Of a stretch of DNA of 52,003 nt, positions 8,200-15,586 are shown piece after piece. Made by a program: the position numbers and the translations under genes. Numbering within the stretch: the first letter of the stretch is position 1; each line of letters starts with the position of its first letter. The notes under the pieces are model-generated. The model worked only from the letters and a program-made list of their open reading frames with translations, did not search any database and was not told the DNA's origin. The DNA comes from Nitrososphaerota archaeon (GTDB taxonomy: Archaea; Thermoproteota; Nitrososphaeria_A; Caldarchaeales; JAVZCJ01): contig JAWAZL010000008.1 of NCBI GenBank assembly GCA_038817485.1, positions 1-52,003 on the forward strand, given 5' to 3'.

Positions 8200-8805
8200 G
8201 TGGAGCTTTCCTCAATAATTGAAGACGTTAAAGTTAGAGAAATTATGTCAAGTCCAGTAATTGAAGCAAATGAGGAAGATAGTATTCAAACTATTGCTGA
8301 GAAAATGAAAAAATATCATATAGGAAGCATAGTTATAATGAGAAATGGAAAACCTGTTGGAATAATTACTAAAAGAGATTTAATAGATAAAGTTATTGCA
8401 GAAAATAAACTTCCAAGTCAAGTAAAAGCTAAAGAAATAATGTCTTCTCCAGTTTATGAAGCTTCACCAGATGATGAAATAAGTAAAATTGTTAGAAAAA
8501 TGAATGAATTAAAAGTTAGTAGATTAATAGTTACTTATAAAGGCAAACTTGTTGGAATAGTTAGTTTAAAAGATGTGCTTCAAGTAACTCCTGAAATAAT
8601 AGATTTAATAAGAGAAAAAATAAAATTAGCTGAAAGTGCTATTGCTGAAAGGAAAAAAGAATTAATGGAAGGATATTGTGATTCTTGTGGAGAATGGTCA
8701 GATTCTCTTTCAGTAATTGATGGACAATTTTTATGTGAAGAATGTAGAATTGAAATTGAAAAAGGTAAGAGAGGAGTAGGAATAGAAGAGGAAGAGTCGG
8801 AATAA
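8200..8805 (+). CDS. CBS-domain pair protein with C-terminal zinc ribbon
   Basis: About 201 residues: two CBS motifs, each starting at an EIMSSPV segment and ending with GIITKRDL or GIVSLKDV, then a short helix and a zinc-ribbon-like tail (CDSCGEWSDSL...FLCEEC). CBS pairs sense adenine nucleotides or related ligands. GGTGAT at 8190-8195 precedes the GTG at 8200 by 4 nt, the spacing seen at many starts here; GTG 8191 and ATG 8194 in the same frame overlap that motif and are less likely. First gene of an operon with the Mut7-C and AMMECR1 genes. The ligand and target are unknown. Confidence 0.85.
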   Translation: MELSSIIEDVKVREIMSSPVIEANEEDSIQTIAEKMKKYHIGSIVIMRNGKPVGIITKRDLIDKVIAENKLPSQVKAKEIMSSPVYEASPDDEISKIVRKMNELKVSRLIVTYKGKLVGIVSLKDVLQVTPEIIDLIREKIKLAESAIAERKKELMEGYCDSCGEWSDSLSVIDGQFLCEECRIEIEKGKRGVGIEEEESE

Positions 8806-8820
8806 AATTAGATGATTTTA

Positions 8821-9264
8821 ATGGAGAATGAGAAAAAATTTTTAGTTAATTCTATGTTAGGAAGCTTAGCTAGATGGCTTAGAATAATTGGATATGATAC
8901 TATTTATTGGATAGGTGAAGATAAAAATTTATTAGAAAAAGCCTCTTTAGAAAATAGAATAATTTTAACAAAAGATAAAAATTTATATTCTCAAGCAATA
9001 AAAAATAATATTAAAGCAATTTTAATTAAAAGCAATGATATAATAAGTATGTTTAAACAATTAATATTGGAAATTGGAATAAATGTAAAAATAAATTTTG
9101 AAAAAACAAGATGCCCATTATGCAATAGCTTACTTATTTTGAATGAAAATTCTATAAAAAAAGTTTGGAATTGCCCTTCATGTGGAAAAAAATATTGGAT
9201 TGGAAAACATTGGAAAGAAATAAATAGAAAAATTAATTTAATTAAAGAGAGTGTTAAGGAATGA
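8821..9264 (+). CDS. Mut7-C RNase-fold domain protein with zinc ribbon
   Basis: A 147-residue protein of the Mut7-C (DUF82) family, a PIN-like nuclease fold fused to a zinc ribbon (CPLC...CPSCGKKYW). The family signature [15 protein letters not shown] is at residues 12-26, and the second acidic site is in ILTKDKNL (Asp52). The residue before the signature, normally Asp (vDsML), is Asn10, so the first catalytic acid seems lost. GATGAT at 8811-8816 followed by TTTA precedes the ATG at 8821; the in-frame ATG at 8812 lies inside that motif. The stop overlaps the AMMECR1 start by 4 nt. It may bind RNA rather than cut it (inference). Confidence 0.8.
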   Translation: MENEKKFLVNSMLGSLARWLRIIGYDTIYWIGEDKNLLEKASLENRIILTKDKNLYSQAIKNNIKAILIKSNDIISMFKQLILEIGINVKINFEKTRCPLCNSLLILNENSIKKVWNCPSCGKKYWIGKHWKEINRKINLIKESVKE

Positions 9265-9881
9265 AAAATATGAAGCTTTCATTAGAAGAAGGGAAAATAT
9301 TAGTTAAAATTGCTAGAAAAGCAATAATAGAATATCTTGAAAAAGGAATTATTATTTCCCCTCCTGAAGTATCTAAAAAATTACTTGAGAAAATGGGTGT
9401 GTTTGTAACATTGAATGCTATAAAAGAATATGGTAAAGAATTAAGAGGATGTATAGGTTATCCTCAACCAATTTTCCCATTAATTGAAGCAACTATAAGA
9501 GCTGCAATAAGTGCAGCTACTGAAGACCCTAGATTTCCACCAGTAGAAATTGATGAAATGGATAGTATAGTAATTGAAGTTAGTGTTTTAACAGTTCCAC
9601 AATTAATAGAAGTTAATGATCCAAAAGAATATCCTAAAAAAATAAAAATTGGAGAAGATGGTTTAATTGTTGAGAAAGGATTTTATAGAGGTTTACTTTT
9701 GCCACAAGTTGCTATTGAATGGAATTGGGATGAAGAAGAATTTTTATGTCAAACATGCATTAAAGCTGGCTTAGATCCATCTTCTTGGCTTAATAAAAAA
9801 GTTAAAATATACAAATTTCAAGCACAAATATTTGAAGAAGAAGAACCAAATGGAGAAATTTTCGAAAGAAAAATTGCTTAA
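9261..9881 (+). CDS. AMMECR1-domain protein
   Basis: A 206-residue AMMECR1 family protein (AmmeMemoRadiSam system protein A type). The hallmark [14 protein letters not shown] is present, followed by [11 protein letters not shown] and a late segment with [16 protein letters not shown]; length and order match archaeal homologues. The start ATG overlaps the preceding stop (ATGA). The Memo and radical-SAM partners of the AmmeMemoRadiSam set are not in this window. Biochemical function is not established for the family. It converges on the glycosyltransferase gene with a 2-nt gap. Confidence 0.9.
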   Translation: MKNMKLSLEEGKILVKIARKAIIEYLEKGIIISPPEVSKKLLEKMGVFVTLNAIKEYGKELRGCIGYPQPIFPLIEATIRAAISAATEDPRFPPVEIDEMDSIVIEVSVLTVPQLIEVNDPKEYPKKIKIGEDGLIVEKGFYRGLLLPQVAIEWNWDEEEFLCQTCIKAGLDPSSWLNKKVKIYKFQAQIFEEEEPNGEIFERKIA

Positions 9882-9883
9882 AT

Positions 9884-10600
9884 TCATCTATAAGAGATAT
9901 ATTCTTTTAATGTTCTACCTGTAAGAATATATTGTGCATAAGCTTTCATCCAATATTTTATCCACTTTCTATATCCGCCTTTTTCATATCTTCTGAAAGA
10001 ACTATATGTTTTTGCATTAGTGTTTATAATTATTTTACCGTAATTACTTACTTTATAGAAAAAATCTGTATCTTCTGCAACATTTAATTTTTCATAAAAA
10101 CCTCCTATTTTTTCAAAAATTTCTCTTTTTACAGCAAAACCTATTGCACATACTCCTACTGCTGGAAGTTTCAAAGAATTAAAAATTTTTAATAAAAATG
10201 CAAGCTTACACATTTTTTCAGCTTTGCGAGAACCTTCTAAAGGAAATGGATAACCCATTACACCAACTATTTTATTTGAAATTTTAAATGATTTAACAAT
10301 TTCTTTAATCCAATTAGTTGAAAGAATAGCATCAGCATCTATAAATACGAAAATTTCTCCATTTGCTATTTTTGCTCCAAGATTTCTTCCAGCAGCAATA
10401 TTTGTATTTTCTATAATTATTTTATTAGTATATTTTTTTGCAATTTCTACTGTTTTATCTATTGAACATGAATCGCTTAAAATAATCTCTATATTTTTAT
10501 ATGTTTGATTTTTAAGAGATTTTAAACAATTTTCTATATATTTTTCTTCATTTTTTGTAGTTATAATTATCGAAACTAATGGGTTTAACATGAATGACAC
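9884..10600 (-). CDS. family 2 glycosyltransferase
   Basis: A 238-residue GT-A glycosyltransferase. The N-terminus shows the GT2 nucleotide-binding start VSIIITTKNEEKYIENCL, then ADAILSTNW with a DxD-like FIDADA, and a catalytic-region aspartate pair in VAEDTDFFYKV. There are no clear membrane segments, so it is probably cytosolic or peripheral. The GTG at 10600 is preceded by GGAG 4 nt upstream; an in-frame ATG three codons on is an alternative. The target sugar or acceptor is not evident; nearby genes do not form a polysaccharide cluster. Confidence 0.87.
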   Translation of the reverse strand: MSFMLNPLVSIIITTKNEEKYIENCLKSLKNQTYKNIEIILSDSCSIDKTVEIAKKYTNKIIIENTNIAAGRNLGAKIANGEIFVFIDADAILSTNWIKEIVKSFKISNKIVGVMGYPFPLEGSRKAEKMCKLAFLLKIFNSLKLPAVGVCAIGFAVKREIFEKIGGFYEKLNVAEDTDFFYKVSNYGKIIINTNAKTYSSFRRYEKGGYRKWIKYWMKAYAQYILTGRTLKEYISYR

Positions 10601-10626
10601 ATCTCTCCTTAAATTTATAAATCATA

Positions 10627-11421
10627 TTACTTTTTAATAAGTGACTCCCACCTTTTTGTAATCATATCTAATAACTCAGGTTGTAATTGATATAAAGTTT
10701 TTGCCTCACCTTTTGGAATAAATATACGAATTCTAAAAGATTTACTAAGATGGGTTAAAGATTCAAAATAGTATTCTGGTTTTCTAAGTTGCTTATCACT
10801 ATATTTTTTATGAAATTCTTCAATTGCAGGTTCTATGCATTTTTTTATAATTTCTTCATTTGAAAGACCATGTGGAAAACTTAAAGAGAAAACATATCTT
10901 ATAAAGCCTTCATGAGTGCAATTTGTAATTCTACTATTCATTACTTGCGTATTTGGTATCAATAGAATATTAAAAGCTGGAGTATATAATTTTGTATAAT
11001 TTATTGTAATCTCTTCTACTTGACCTTCTATATTATCACCTATTTTTATATAATCTTTTACTTTAAAAGGCCTACTTAAAATCACATAGAAACCTGCAAT
11101 TATGTTATTTATTGTTTGAGATGAGCCAAATCCAAGAGCTGCTCCAATAAGAGCTGAGCTACCAAGAAACCAAGTTGCCGGTACTTCATATATAGTAGAT
11201 ATAATGGCAATAGCACTAACTATCACTAATACACGAAGAATAAGAAAAAGAGAATTTGTTATATGAGGCTCAAGTTCAAGTTGCTTACTAACACGTGTAA
11301 GAGTGCGACTTAAAAATTTGTATATTATTAACACTATTATTATAACAATTAAGCTTATGATTAAACGTGTCGTTTCTATATTAAATTGATTAATAAAGTT
11401 TATTATATTTTCAACGATCAT
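10627..11421 (-). CDS. MscS-family mechanosensitive channel
   Basis: A 264-residue small-conductance mechanosensitive channel. Three N-terminal hydrophobic segments are visible, the third containing the pore-lining pattern of small residues (GSSALIGAALGFGSSQTINNI). It is followed by the beta domain (GDNIEGQVEEITINYTKL) and the C-terminal alpha/beta domain. It releases osmolytes under hypo-osmotic stress. Length and motif order are standard for a minimal MscS. It lies upstream of the glycosyltransferase on the same strand with a 26-nt gap and may share its transcript. Confidence 0.92.
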   Translation of the reverse strand: MIVENIINFINQFNIETTRLIISLIVIIIVLIIYKFLSRTLTRVSKQLELEPHITNSLFLILRVLVIVSAIAIISTIYEVPATWFLGSSALIGAALGFGSSQTINNIIAGFYVILSRPFKVKDYIKIGDNIEGQVEEITINYTKLYTPAFNILLIPNTQVMNSRITNCTHEGFIRYVFSLSFPHGLSNEEIIKKCIEPAIEEFHKKYSDKQLRKPEYYFESLTHLSKSFRIRIFIPKGEAKTLYQLQPELLDMITKRWESLIKK

Positions 11422-11520
11422 TTTATTTACGAAATTATTCTAAGACTATTTAAATTTTTCATTAATTTAGAAGAAAAAAATAAAATTCCTTAAAACCACA
11501 ATGAATAATTGAGAGAAAAC

Positions 11521-11952
11521 TTAAAAGGTTATTGGTGGTCGTTTAAGCTCCATCGCAAGTAATACTATAAAACCACCTATAAGTATTATAAGGCCTGCTA
11601 TTGGAGCTGTAACTAAAAGAATTGCACCCATCGTTACTGCTATAATGCCTGCATGACGGAATTTCTTTTCACCGAAACGTCGCTCTGCTAATATGCTTAC
11701 AATTCCCATGCATATGAATGTAATTAATGAATGTATCAGCATATTAAAAGTTTGTCCACTACCTAAAATAAATGGTTTACCTTCCACTATCATCATGAAA
11801 AGTTTTATGGCATAATATATACCATAGACTAAAGTTGCAAATATACCTATTCTTATTAGAATATCACCAAATTGTAATAATAGATTAGCACTATCCTTCC
11901 AGTAATCCCTTACTCTTTTTTCTTCAGTTTTCTTTTCTCCCAAAGTAATCAT
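11521..11952 (-). CDS. small multi-pass membrane protein, unknown
   Basis: A 143-residue protein with an acidic/basic N-terminal stretch (about residues 1-20) and four hydrophobic segments: around residues 27-52, 65-85, 98-115 and 117-135. It ends in LKRPPITF. I recognise no family. The ATG at 11952 has no strong GTGAT motif. It lies about 100 nt upstream of the mscS gene, with spacer of A/T between, so joint transcription is possible. A role in membrane or ion homeostasis is only a guess from the MscS and permease neighbours. Confidence 0.7.
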   Translation of the reverse strand: MITLGEKKTEEKRVRDYWKDSANLLLQFGDILIRIGIFATLVYGIYYAIKLFMMIVEGKPFILGSGQTFNMLIHSLITFICMGIVSILAERRFGEKKFRHAGIIAVTMGAILLVTAPIAGLIILIGGFIVLLAMELKRPPITF

Positions 11953-12071
11953 TAATCTATTTTAATTAATGATATATAAATTTTTTCTTAATTTTAAAAA
12001 TTTTCATTCTCCACTTTAAAATAAGGTTTAATCTACTAATACAATTTTTTATATATTCATACTTCTATTTA

Positions 12072-13511
12072 TTAATAAGGGAAAAGAATAATATTGCCTA
12101 GTAGCCATAAACAACCTAAAGTTATAGTTATTAAAACTATAGGTACTCCGATCTTTAACCAATAACTTAAACTTATGCTTTGGCGAAATTCTTTATCAAG
12201 CATTCCTAAAGAAACGATATTCGCTGTTGATGCCACCATTGTAAGGTTACCACCATATGTTCCAGCATATAATAAAGCCCACCAGAAAGGATAAGGATTT
12301 ATTCCATATTCACTAATGTTTTTTACAACTGGGATTAAAGTTGCAACTACTGGCACATTATCGATAAAGCCAGAAAGTATAGTAGTAGAATAAAGCGTAG
12401 CTATAAGTAAAAGTAAATAATTCCCTCCTGTAATTGAATAAAGTTCTTCAGCAAAAATTTTTGTTAATCCAACATAAGAAAGAGCGCCAGCTTTTGCAAA
12501 TAAAAGCATGAAAAATAGTAAAGTTCTCCATTCTATATGTTTTTCAACATACTCAGCTATTTCTTCAGGTGACAACAAAAAAACAATTCCGGCAAAAAGA
12601 AAGGATGCTATTAATAGCATTGCGTTCTTTTCAAGGTCTAAAAGTGTTTCAATTATAGAATGAGTTGCTATAAGACTTATTACACTAATGAAAAGAACTA
12701 CGCTTATTTTAAGCTTTTTCTTATCTATAGTAAAAGAAAACTCTTTTTCCAATTCTGTAAGAGAAATACTTTTAATTTTCTCACGAAATTCTTCAATATG
12801 CAACTTAAAAAATTTTAAGCTAATAAAAATTGTTATCAAAACACATAGAATCGCGATTGGAGTAGCCCATCTTGCAAATTCCCAAAAGGTCAATCCTGCT
12901 TCGAATGCAATTAATATACCAACAGGGTTTCCAAGTAGAGTAGCTGAACTACCTATATTTGTTGCAAAAACTGCACTTATTATAAAAGGTACAGGATTTA
13001 ATTGAAAAAATTTGCATATTTCAAATATAAGAGTCATTATAATTAAAATAGATGTAACTTCATCAACCAAAGCTGCAAAAATTGCTGAAAGAAACATCAG
13101 TACGATCATCACTAACGTTGGTTCCCATTTTGTAAGCTTAAGTAGATTGATTGCTATCCAACGAAAAAAGCCCGATTCCTTAAGATACGCAACAACAACC
13201 ATCATACCTATTAGAAATAATATAACATCAAAATGCATGAATTCGAGCATATGTTTTACATCTAGCGTTTTAGTAGCAAGAAAAAGCGCAACCCCTATAG
13301 TTGCGATAATTAACCTATATCTCCAAAATAATAATGTTGCTAATACTGTTTCAAGGAATATAACTGATGCTACTATTTGAGTGAAATTAAAGCCAAAAAA
13401 ATACATAACTGCACCAAAGGCTACGCCCGCCAATATACTTAAAGTTAATTTTAGTCTGCCCTCAGTTGCATAAAGATATTTTATCCATGAAAAAGTGCTA
13501 GCTAATTTCAT
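12072..13511 (-). CDS. ion transporter superfamily permease (ArsB/NhaD/SLC13-like)
   Basis: A 479-residue permease with about 12 membrane segments in two repeats. Each repeat holds a family hairpin motif: TNIGSSATLLGNPVGI in the first and YGGNLTMVASTANIVS in the second, the sites that bind cation and anion in SLC13/NhaD/ArsB proteins. A hydrophilic connector (about residues 240-270) separates the halves. The N-terminal two segments before the core are extra relative to short ArsB proteins. A TTG start at 13577 would add 22 polar residues; the ATG at 13511 has GGTGAT and GTGAT just upstream, so I use it. The substrate (Na+/H+, arsenite, carboxylate) cannot be decided. Confidence 0.85.
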   Translation of the reverse strand: MKLASTFSWIKYLYATEGRLKLTLSILAGVAFGAVMYFFGFNFTQIVASVIFLETVLATLLFWRYRLIIATIGVALFLATKTLDVKHMLEFMHFDVILFLIGMMVVVAYLKESGFFRWIAINLLKLTKWEPTLVMIVLMFLSAIFAALVDEVTSILIIMTLIFEICKFFQLNPVPFIISAVFATNIGSSATLLGNPVGILIAFEAGLTFWEFARWATPIAILCVLITIFISLKFFKLHIEEFREKIKSISLTELEKEFSFTIDKKKLKISVVLFISVISLIATHSIIETLLDLEKNAMLLIASFLFAGIVFLLSPEEIAEYVEKHIEWRTLLFFMLLFAKAGALSYVGLTKIFAEELYSITGGNYLLLLIATLYSTTILSGFIDNVPVVATLIPVVKNISEYGINPYPFWWALLYAGTYGGNLTMVASTANIVSLGMLDKEFRQSISLSYWLKIGVPIVLITITLGCLWLLGNIILFPY

Positions 13512-13772
13512 ATCACTTTCATCACCAAATGAATGCCGCTTCTTTTTAATTGTTTTTAAAAAGTACTTGTTTATCAATTTTTATAATCTCTTCATCTCAT
13601 TATAACTGTCAAGAGTCATTCTATTTAATAATGTTTAAAATTCTTAAAGTGAAAGATAAAAAGTTTTCAAAAGTATTATAAGACATAGTATGTATCATTT
13701 TTTATTTTTCTGAAAAAAAGAGTAAAATCTTTATTTACCTAATCAGTACTGACTATAATAAGAGTGATGAGT

Positions 13773-14781
13773 ATGTTTTTAATCCCTCCTTGGGAAATTA
13801 AAAGGGAGCTTTTAATAAGATTTGAAGCTACTACTGATGAAAAATATGGAAAGAAACCTGAGGAAAGAAGCATTAATGAACTATTATCTTTAGGATTAAT
13901 AAATCTTGATAAACCTAGAGGCCCTACTAGCCATGATGTAACTGCAAATATTAGAAAAGTTTTAGAAAGAGAGCATATTGGTCAAGGCGGGACTCTAGAA
14001 AAATAGGAGAAATCCCGCTGTTTCAGGAGTATTACCAATAATGCTTGAAGAAGCTACTAAATGCTCTAGAATATTTATGCATAGTGGAAAACAATATGTT
14101 TGTTTAATGAGACTTCATGAAAAGCGTTCAGAGGAAGAAATAAGAAATGCATTAAAGTTTTTCACAGGTGATATTTATCAAGTCCCTCCAATAAGAGCAT
14201 CTGTAAGTAGAAGGGTTAGAGTACGTACTATATATAGGGTTGAGTTGCTTGAAATAGATGGAAAAGATGTTTTATTTATTATAGATTGCTCTGCTGGAAC
14301 ATATATTAGAAAATATTGTTACGATATAGGATTGTATTTAGGTTGTGGAGCTCATATGCAAGAATTACGTAGAACAAGAGTTGGATCATTAACTGAAGAT
14401 GAAGCAGTAACTTTACCTGAAATTTATAAAGCTTATATAGAATGGAAAGAAAATAAAGAAGAAAAATATATTAGAGAAATTGTTAAACCTATAGAATATT
14501 CTTTAAAAATCATACCTAAAGTATACGTTCTTGATTCAGCTGTTGATGCTATTTGTCATGGAGCAAGTGTAGCTGTAGGTGGAATTTCTATGCTTGAAAG
14601 TAATATAAATAAAGGGGATATGGTTGCAATATTAACTTTAAAAGGGGAACTTATTGCTTTAGGAATTGCTCTTATGACGAGTAATGAAATATTTGAGAAA
14701 AATTCAGGTTTAGCTATAAAAACAGATAGAGTAATAATGAAGCCAAATACTTATCCTCCTTTATGGAGAAAGAAACATTAA
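13773..14781 (+). CDS. cbf5: Cbf5 (archaeal dyskerin) tRNA/rRNA pseudouridine synthase, interrupted by a 13-nt intron
   Basis: The catalytic subunit of H/ACA ribonucleoproteins, also making tRNA Psi55. The genomic frame runs into TAG at 14004-14006. Removing 13999-14011 rejoins it and restores the catalytic motif GQGGTLDPAVSGVLP, with Asp76 as nucleophile, giving 331 residues, normal for archaeal Cbf5. Exon 1 carries the N-terminal DKP loop (INLDKPRGPTSHDV). Exon 2 carries the rest of the TruB domain (SAGTYIRKYCYDIGLYLG) and the C-terminal PUA domain (about 245-325, MKPNTYPPLW at the end). GTGAT lies 4 nt before ATG 13773; GTG 13764 and ATG 13767 are alternatives. cbf5 introns are known from Sulfolobales and Desulfurococcales. 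It is followed by a tRNA-Ser gene. Confidence 0.93.
13999..14011 (+). other. 13-nt archaeal BHB-type intron in cbf5
   Basis: The flanks fold as a bulge-helix-bulge. The exon helix is 13986-13992 with 14013-14019 (GGCGGGA/TCCCGCT, last pair G-T). The central 4-bp helix is CTCT 13993-13996 with GGAG 14006-14009. The 3-nt bulges are 13997-13999 and 14010-14012, with cuts after the second base of each. The excised RNA is AAAAATAGGAGAA. The inner stem is absent, so the central helix is closed directly by a short loop. Splicing gives GAT for the catalytic Asp. Splice sites were derived by hand from structure and frame, which agree. Confidence 0.85.
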
Positions 14782-14867
14782 AAACTTTTTATTTATGTTG
14801 AATATTAAGAAAATATTTAATTGATAAAGCCGGGGTACCAAAGATTGGTTAATGGGCCAGCCTGGAG

Positions 14868-14878
14868 TAATTTTAGTA
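14868..14878 (+). other. 11-nt intron at tRNA position 37/38
   Basis: The anticodon-loop region holds 18 bases instead of 7. CTGG (14862-14865, tRNA positions 32-35) pairs with TTAG (14873-14876) as the 4-bp central helix with two G-T pairs. The bulges are A-G|T (14866-14868) and T-A|A (14877-14879). Cuts after the second base of each bulge remove 11 nt and leave C-T-GGA-G-A as the loop. This is the canonical archaeal intron position. Confidence 0.85.
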
Positions 14879-14913
14879 AGCTGGTGGTCCATTTTGGACC
14901 GCGTGGGTTCGAG

Positions 14914-14940
14914 GCCAAGTATATTTATACTTGGCGAAAT
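14914..14940 (+). other. 27-nt intron at tRNA position 59/60 (T loop)
   Basis: The T loop region is 34 bases long. TTCG (14908-14911) pairs with CGAA (14935-14938) to form the central helix. The bulges are A-G|G (14912-14914) and A-T|T (14939-14941). An inner stem CCAAGTATA (14915-14923) pairs with TATACTTGG (14926-14934). Cuts after the second bulge base remove 27 nt and give a 7-base T loop TTCGAGT. This is a complete bulge-helix-bulge at a non-canonical site, as reported for multi-intron tRNAs of Thermoproteales. Confidence 0.88.
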
Positions 14941-14954
14941 TCCCACCCCCGGCG

Positions 14955-15417
14955 TAAACGAAATTCTTAAATAGGAAAATTAAAGAAATAAAACCAATCT
15001 ATTAATTCATGATTTTTAAAAAATTAGAAAAATCCTTGTTATTAAATTCTAAAATGAGTGCATAAGTAGCTTTCATCAATCAGTAGAAAAGGTATAAAAA
15101 ATGGAAGCTTTTAAGTTAATATCATATGCAATACTCAAAAGGAAGTAATAACTATTTTGGAATATCGTCCTTTATTCATAAGAATTTGTACTATGTCTTT
15201 CATTTTTAAGGATAAAACGTAGCTATAATGTTCTATTAGAAAAAGGAAAGGATATCGATGGTAATTACATTTAAAGTTAAAAAGAGCATTATAAAAGCAT
15301 AAGGTTAAAAATAGTGTGAGTAGAAGCTTTTGTATGATATTTTTATACGTTTAATCTTATGATAACTATATGACATCACAACGAAAAGTATATAAGTGAG
15401 TATGCTTTATTTATATT
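14955..15417. other. gene-poor stretch between tRNA-Ser and the orphan RHH gene
   Basis: No supported gene in these 463 bases. All frames are short; the longest readable stretches (for instance around 15150-15225, 15251-15301) are interrupted and resemble nothing known to me. It may hold a decayed gene or an unrecognised RNA. A TATA-like element at its right end (GTATATAAG, 15388-15396) most likely serves the small gene at 15418. Confidence 0.45.
15388..15396 (+). promoter_or_regulatory. TATA box of the small RHH gene
   Basis: GTATATAAG sits about 26 nt upstream of the GTG at 15418. That is the usual archaeal TATA-to-start distance and predicts a leaderless transcript beginning at or next to this GTG. 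Confidence 0.5.
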
Positions 15418-15534
15418 GTGAGTGATATGAAACAGATAAGAATAATCCTAAGTGAGAAAGAGTATAATAAATTGAAAAAGGTAAAAGGCAAAAGAACTTG
15501 GAGGGAATTGCTGCTTACATTAAGTGAAAAATAG
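15418..15534 (+). CDS. 38-residue ribbon-helix-helix-like mini protein
   Basis: A very short reading frame: GTG-AGT-GAT-ATG, then KQIRIILSEKEYNKLKKVKG and KRTWRELLLTLSEK, giving 38 residues (35 if the ATG at 15427 is used). The pattern of a short beta strand (QIRIIL), helix (SEKEYNKLKKVKG) and second helix (TWRELLLTL) matches the small ribbon-helix-helix DNA-binding proteins and antitoxin-like mini proteins of crenarchaea. A TATA box at the right distance and a T-run after the stop support a real transcription unit. No toxin gene is adjacent. It could repress its own promoter or be an orphan antitoxin. Confidence 0.65.
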   Translation: MSDMKQIRIILSEKEYNKLKKVKGKRTWRELLLTLSEK

Positions 15535-15540
15535 CTTAAA

Positions 15541-15553
15541 CCCTCCTTTTTTT
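15541..15553 (+). terminator. T-run terminator of the mini RHH gene
   Basis: CCCTCC followed by seven T (15547-15553) directly after the stop codon at 15532-15534 fits the short pyrimidine/T-tract terminators of archaea. It also separates this unit from the convergent rqcH gene, which ends at 15587. Confidence 0.45.
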
Positions 15554-15586
15554 ATTTATAAATATCTTAATAATATTGCAAATAAT

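Larger units (their letters stand above)
14829..14954 (+). tRNA. tRNA-Ser(GGA) with two introns
   Basis: The acceptor stem GCCGGGG (14829-14835) pairs with CCCCGGC (14947-14953); the discriminator is G14954; CCA is not encoded. The D arm is CCA/TGG with a loop containing GG. The anticodon stem is CCAGC (14857-14861)/GCTGG (14880-14884), with C32 T33 and anticodon GGA (14864-14866), G37. The long variable arm GGTCC-ATTTT-GGACC is the serine/leucine class hallmark. The T stem is GTGGG (14903-14907)/CCCAC (14942-14946). After removal of introns at 37/38 and 59/60 both loops have the normal 7 bases, with T loop TTCGAGT. It follows cbf5 by 47 nt. Confidence 0.95.

Noticed and set aside
13512-13577. 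TTG start extending the permease by 22 residues
   Set aside because: The ATG at 13511 has GGTGAT and GTGAT just upstream; the extension is polar and unlike the family.
13764-14781. cbf5 read as two genes or a frameshifted pseudogene
   Set aside because: A bulge-helix-bulge at the junction and exact restoration of the catalytic motif after 13-nt removal explain the break better. The PUA domain and all other motifs are intact.
14761-14946. 61-residue minus-strand frame over the tRNA
   Set aside because: It runs antisense through the tRNA-Ser gene; the RNA structure explains the sequence.
14955-15417. box C/D or other small RNA in the gap before the RHH gene
   Set aside because: No convincing paired C (RTGATGA) and D (CTGA) boxes with correct spacing were found.
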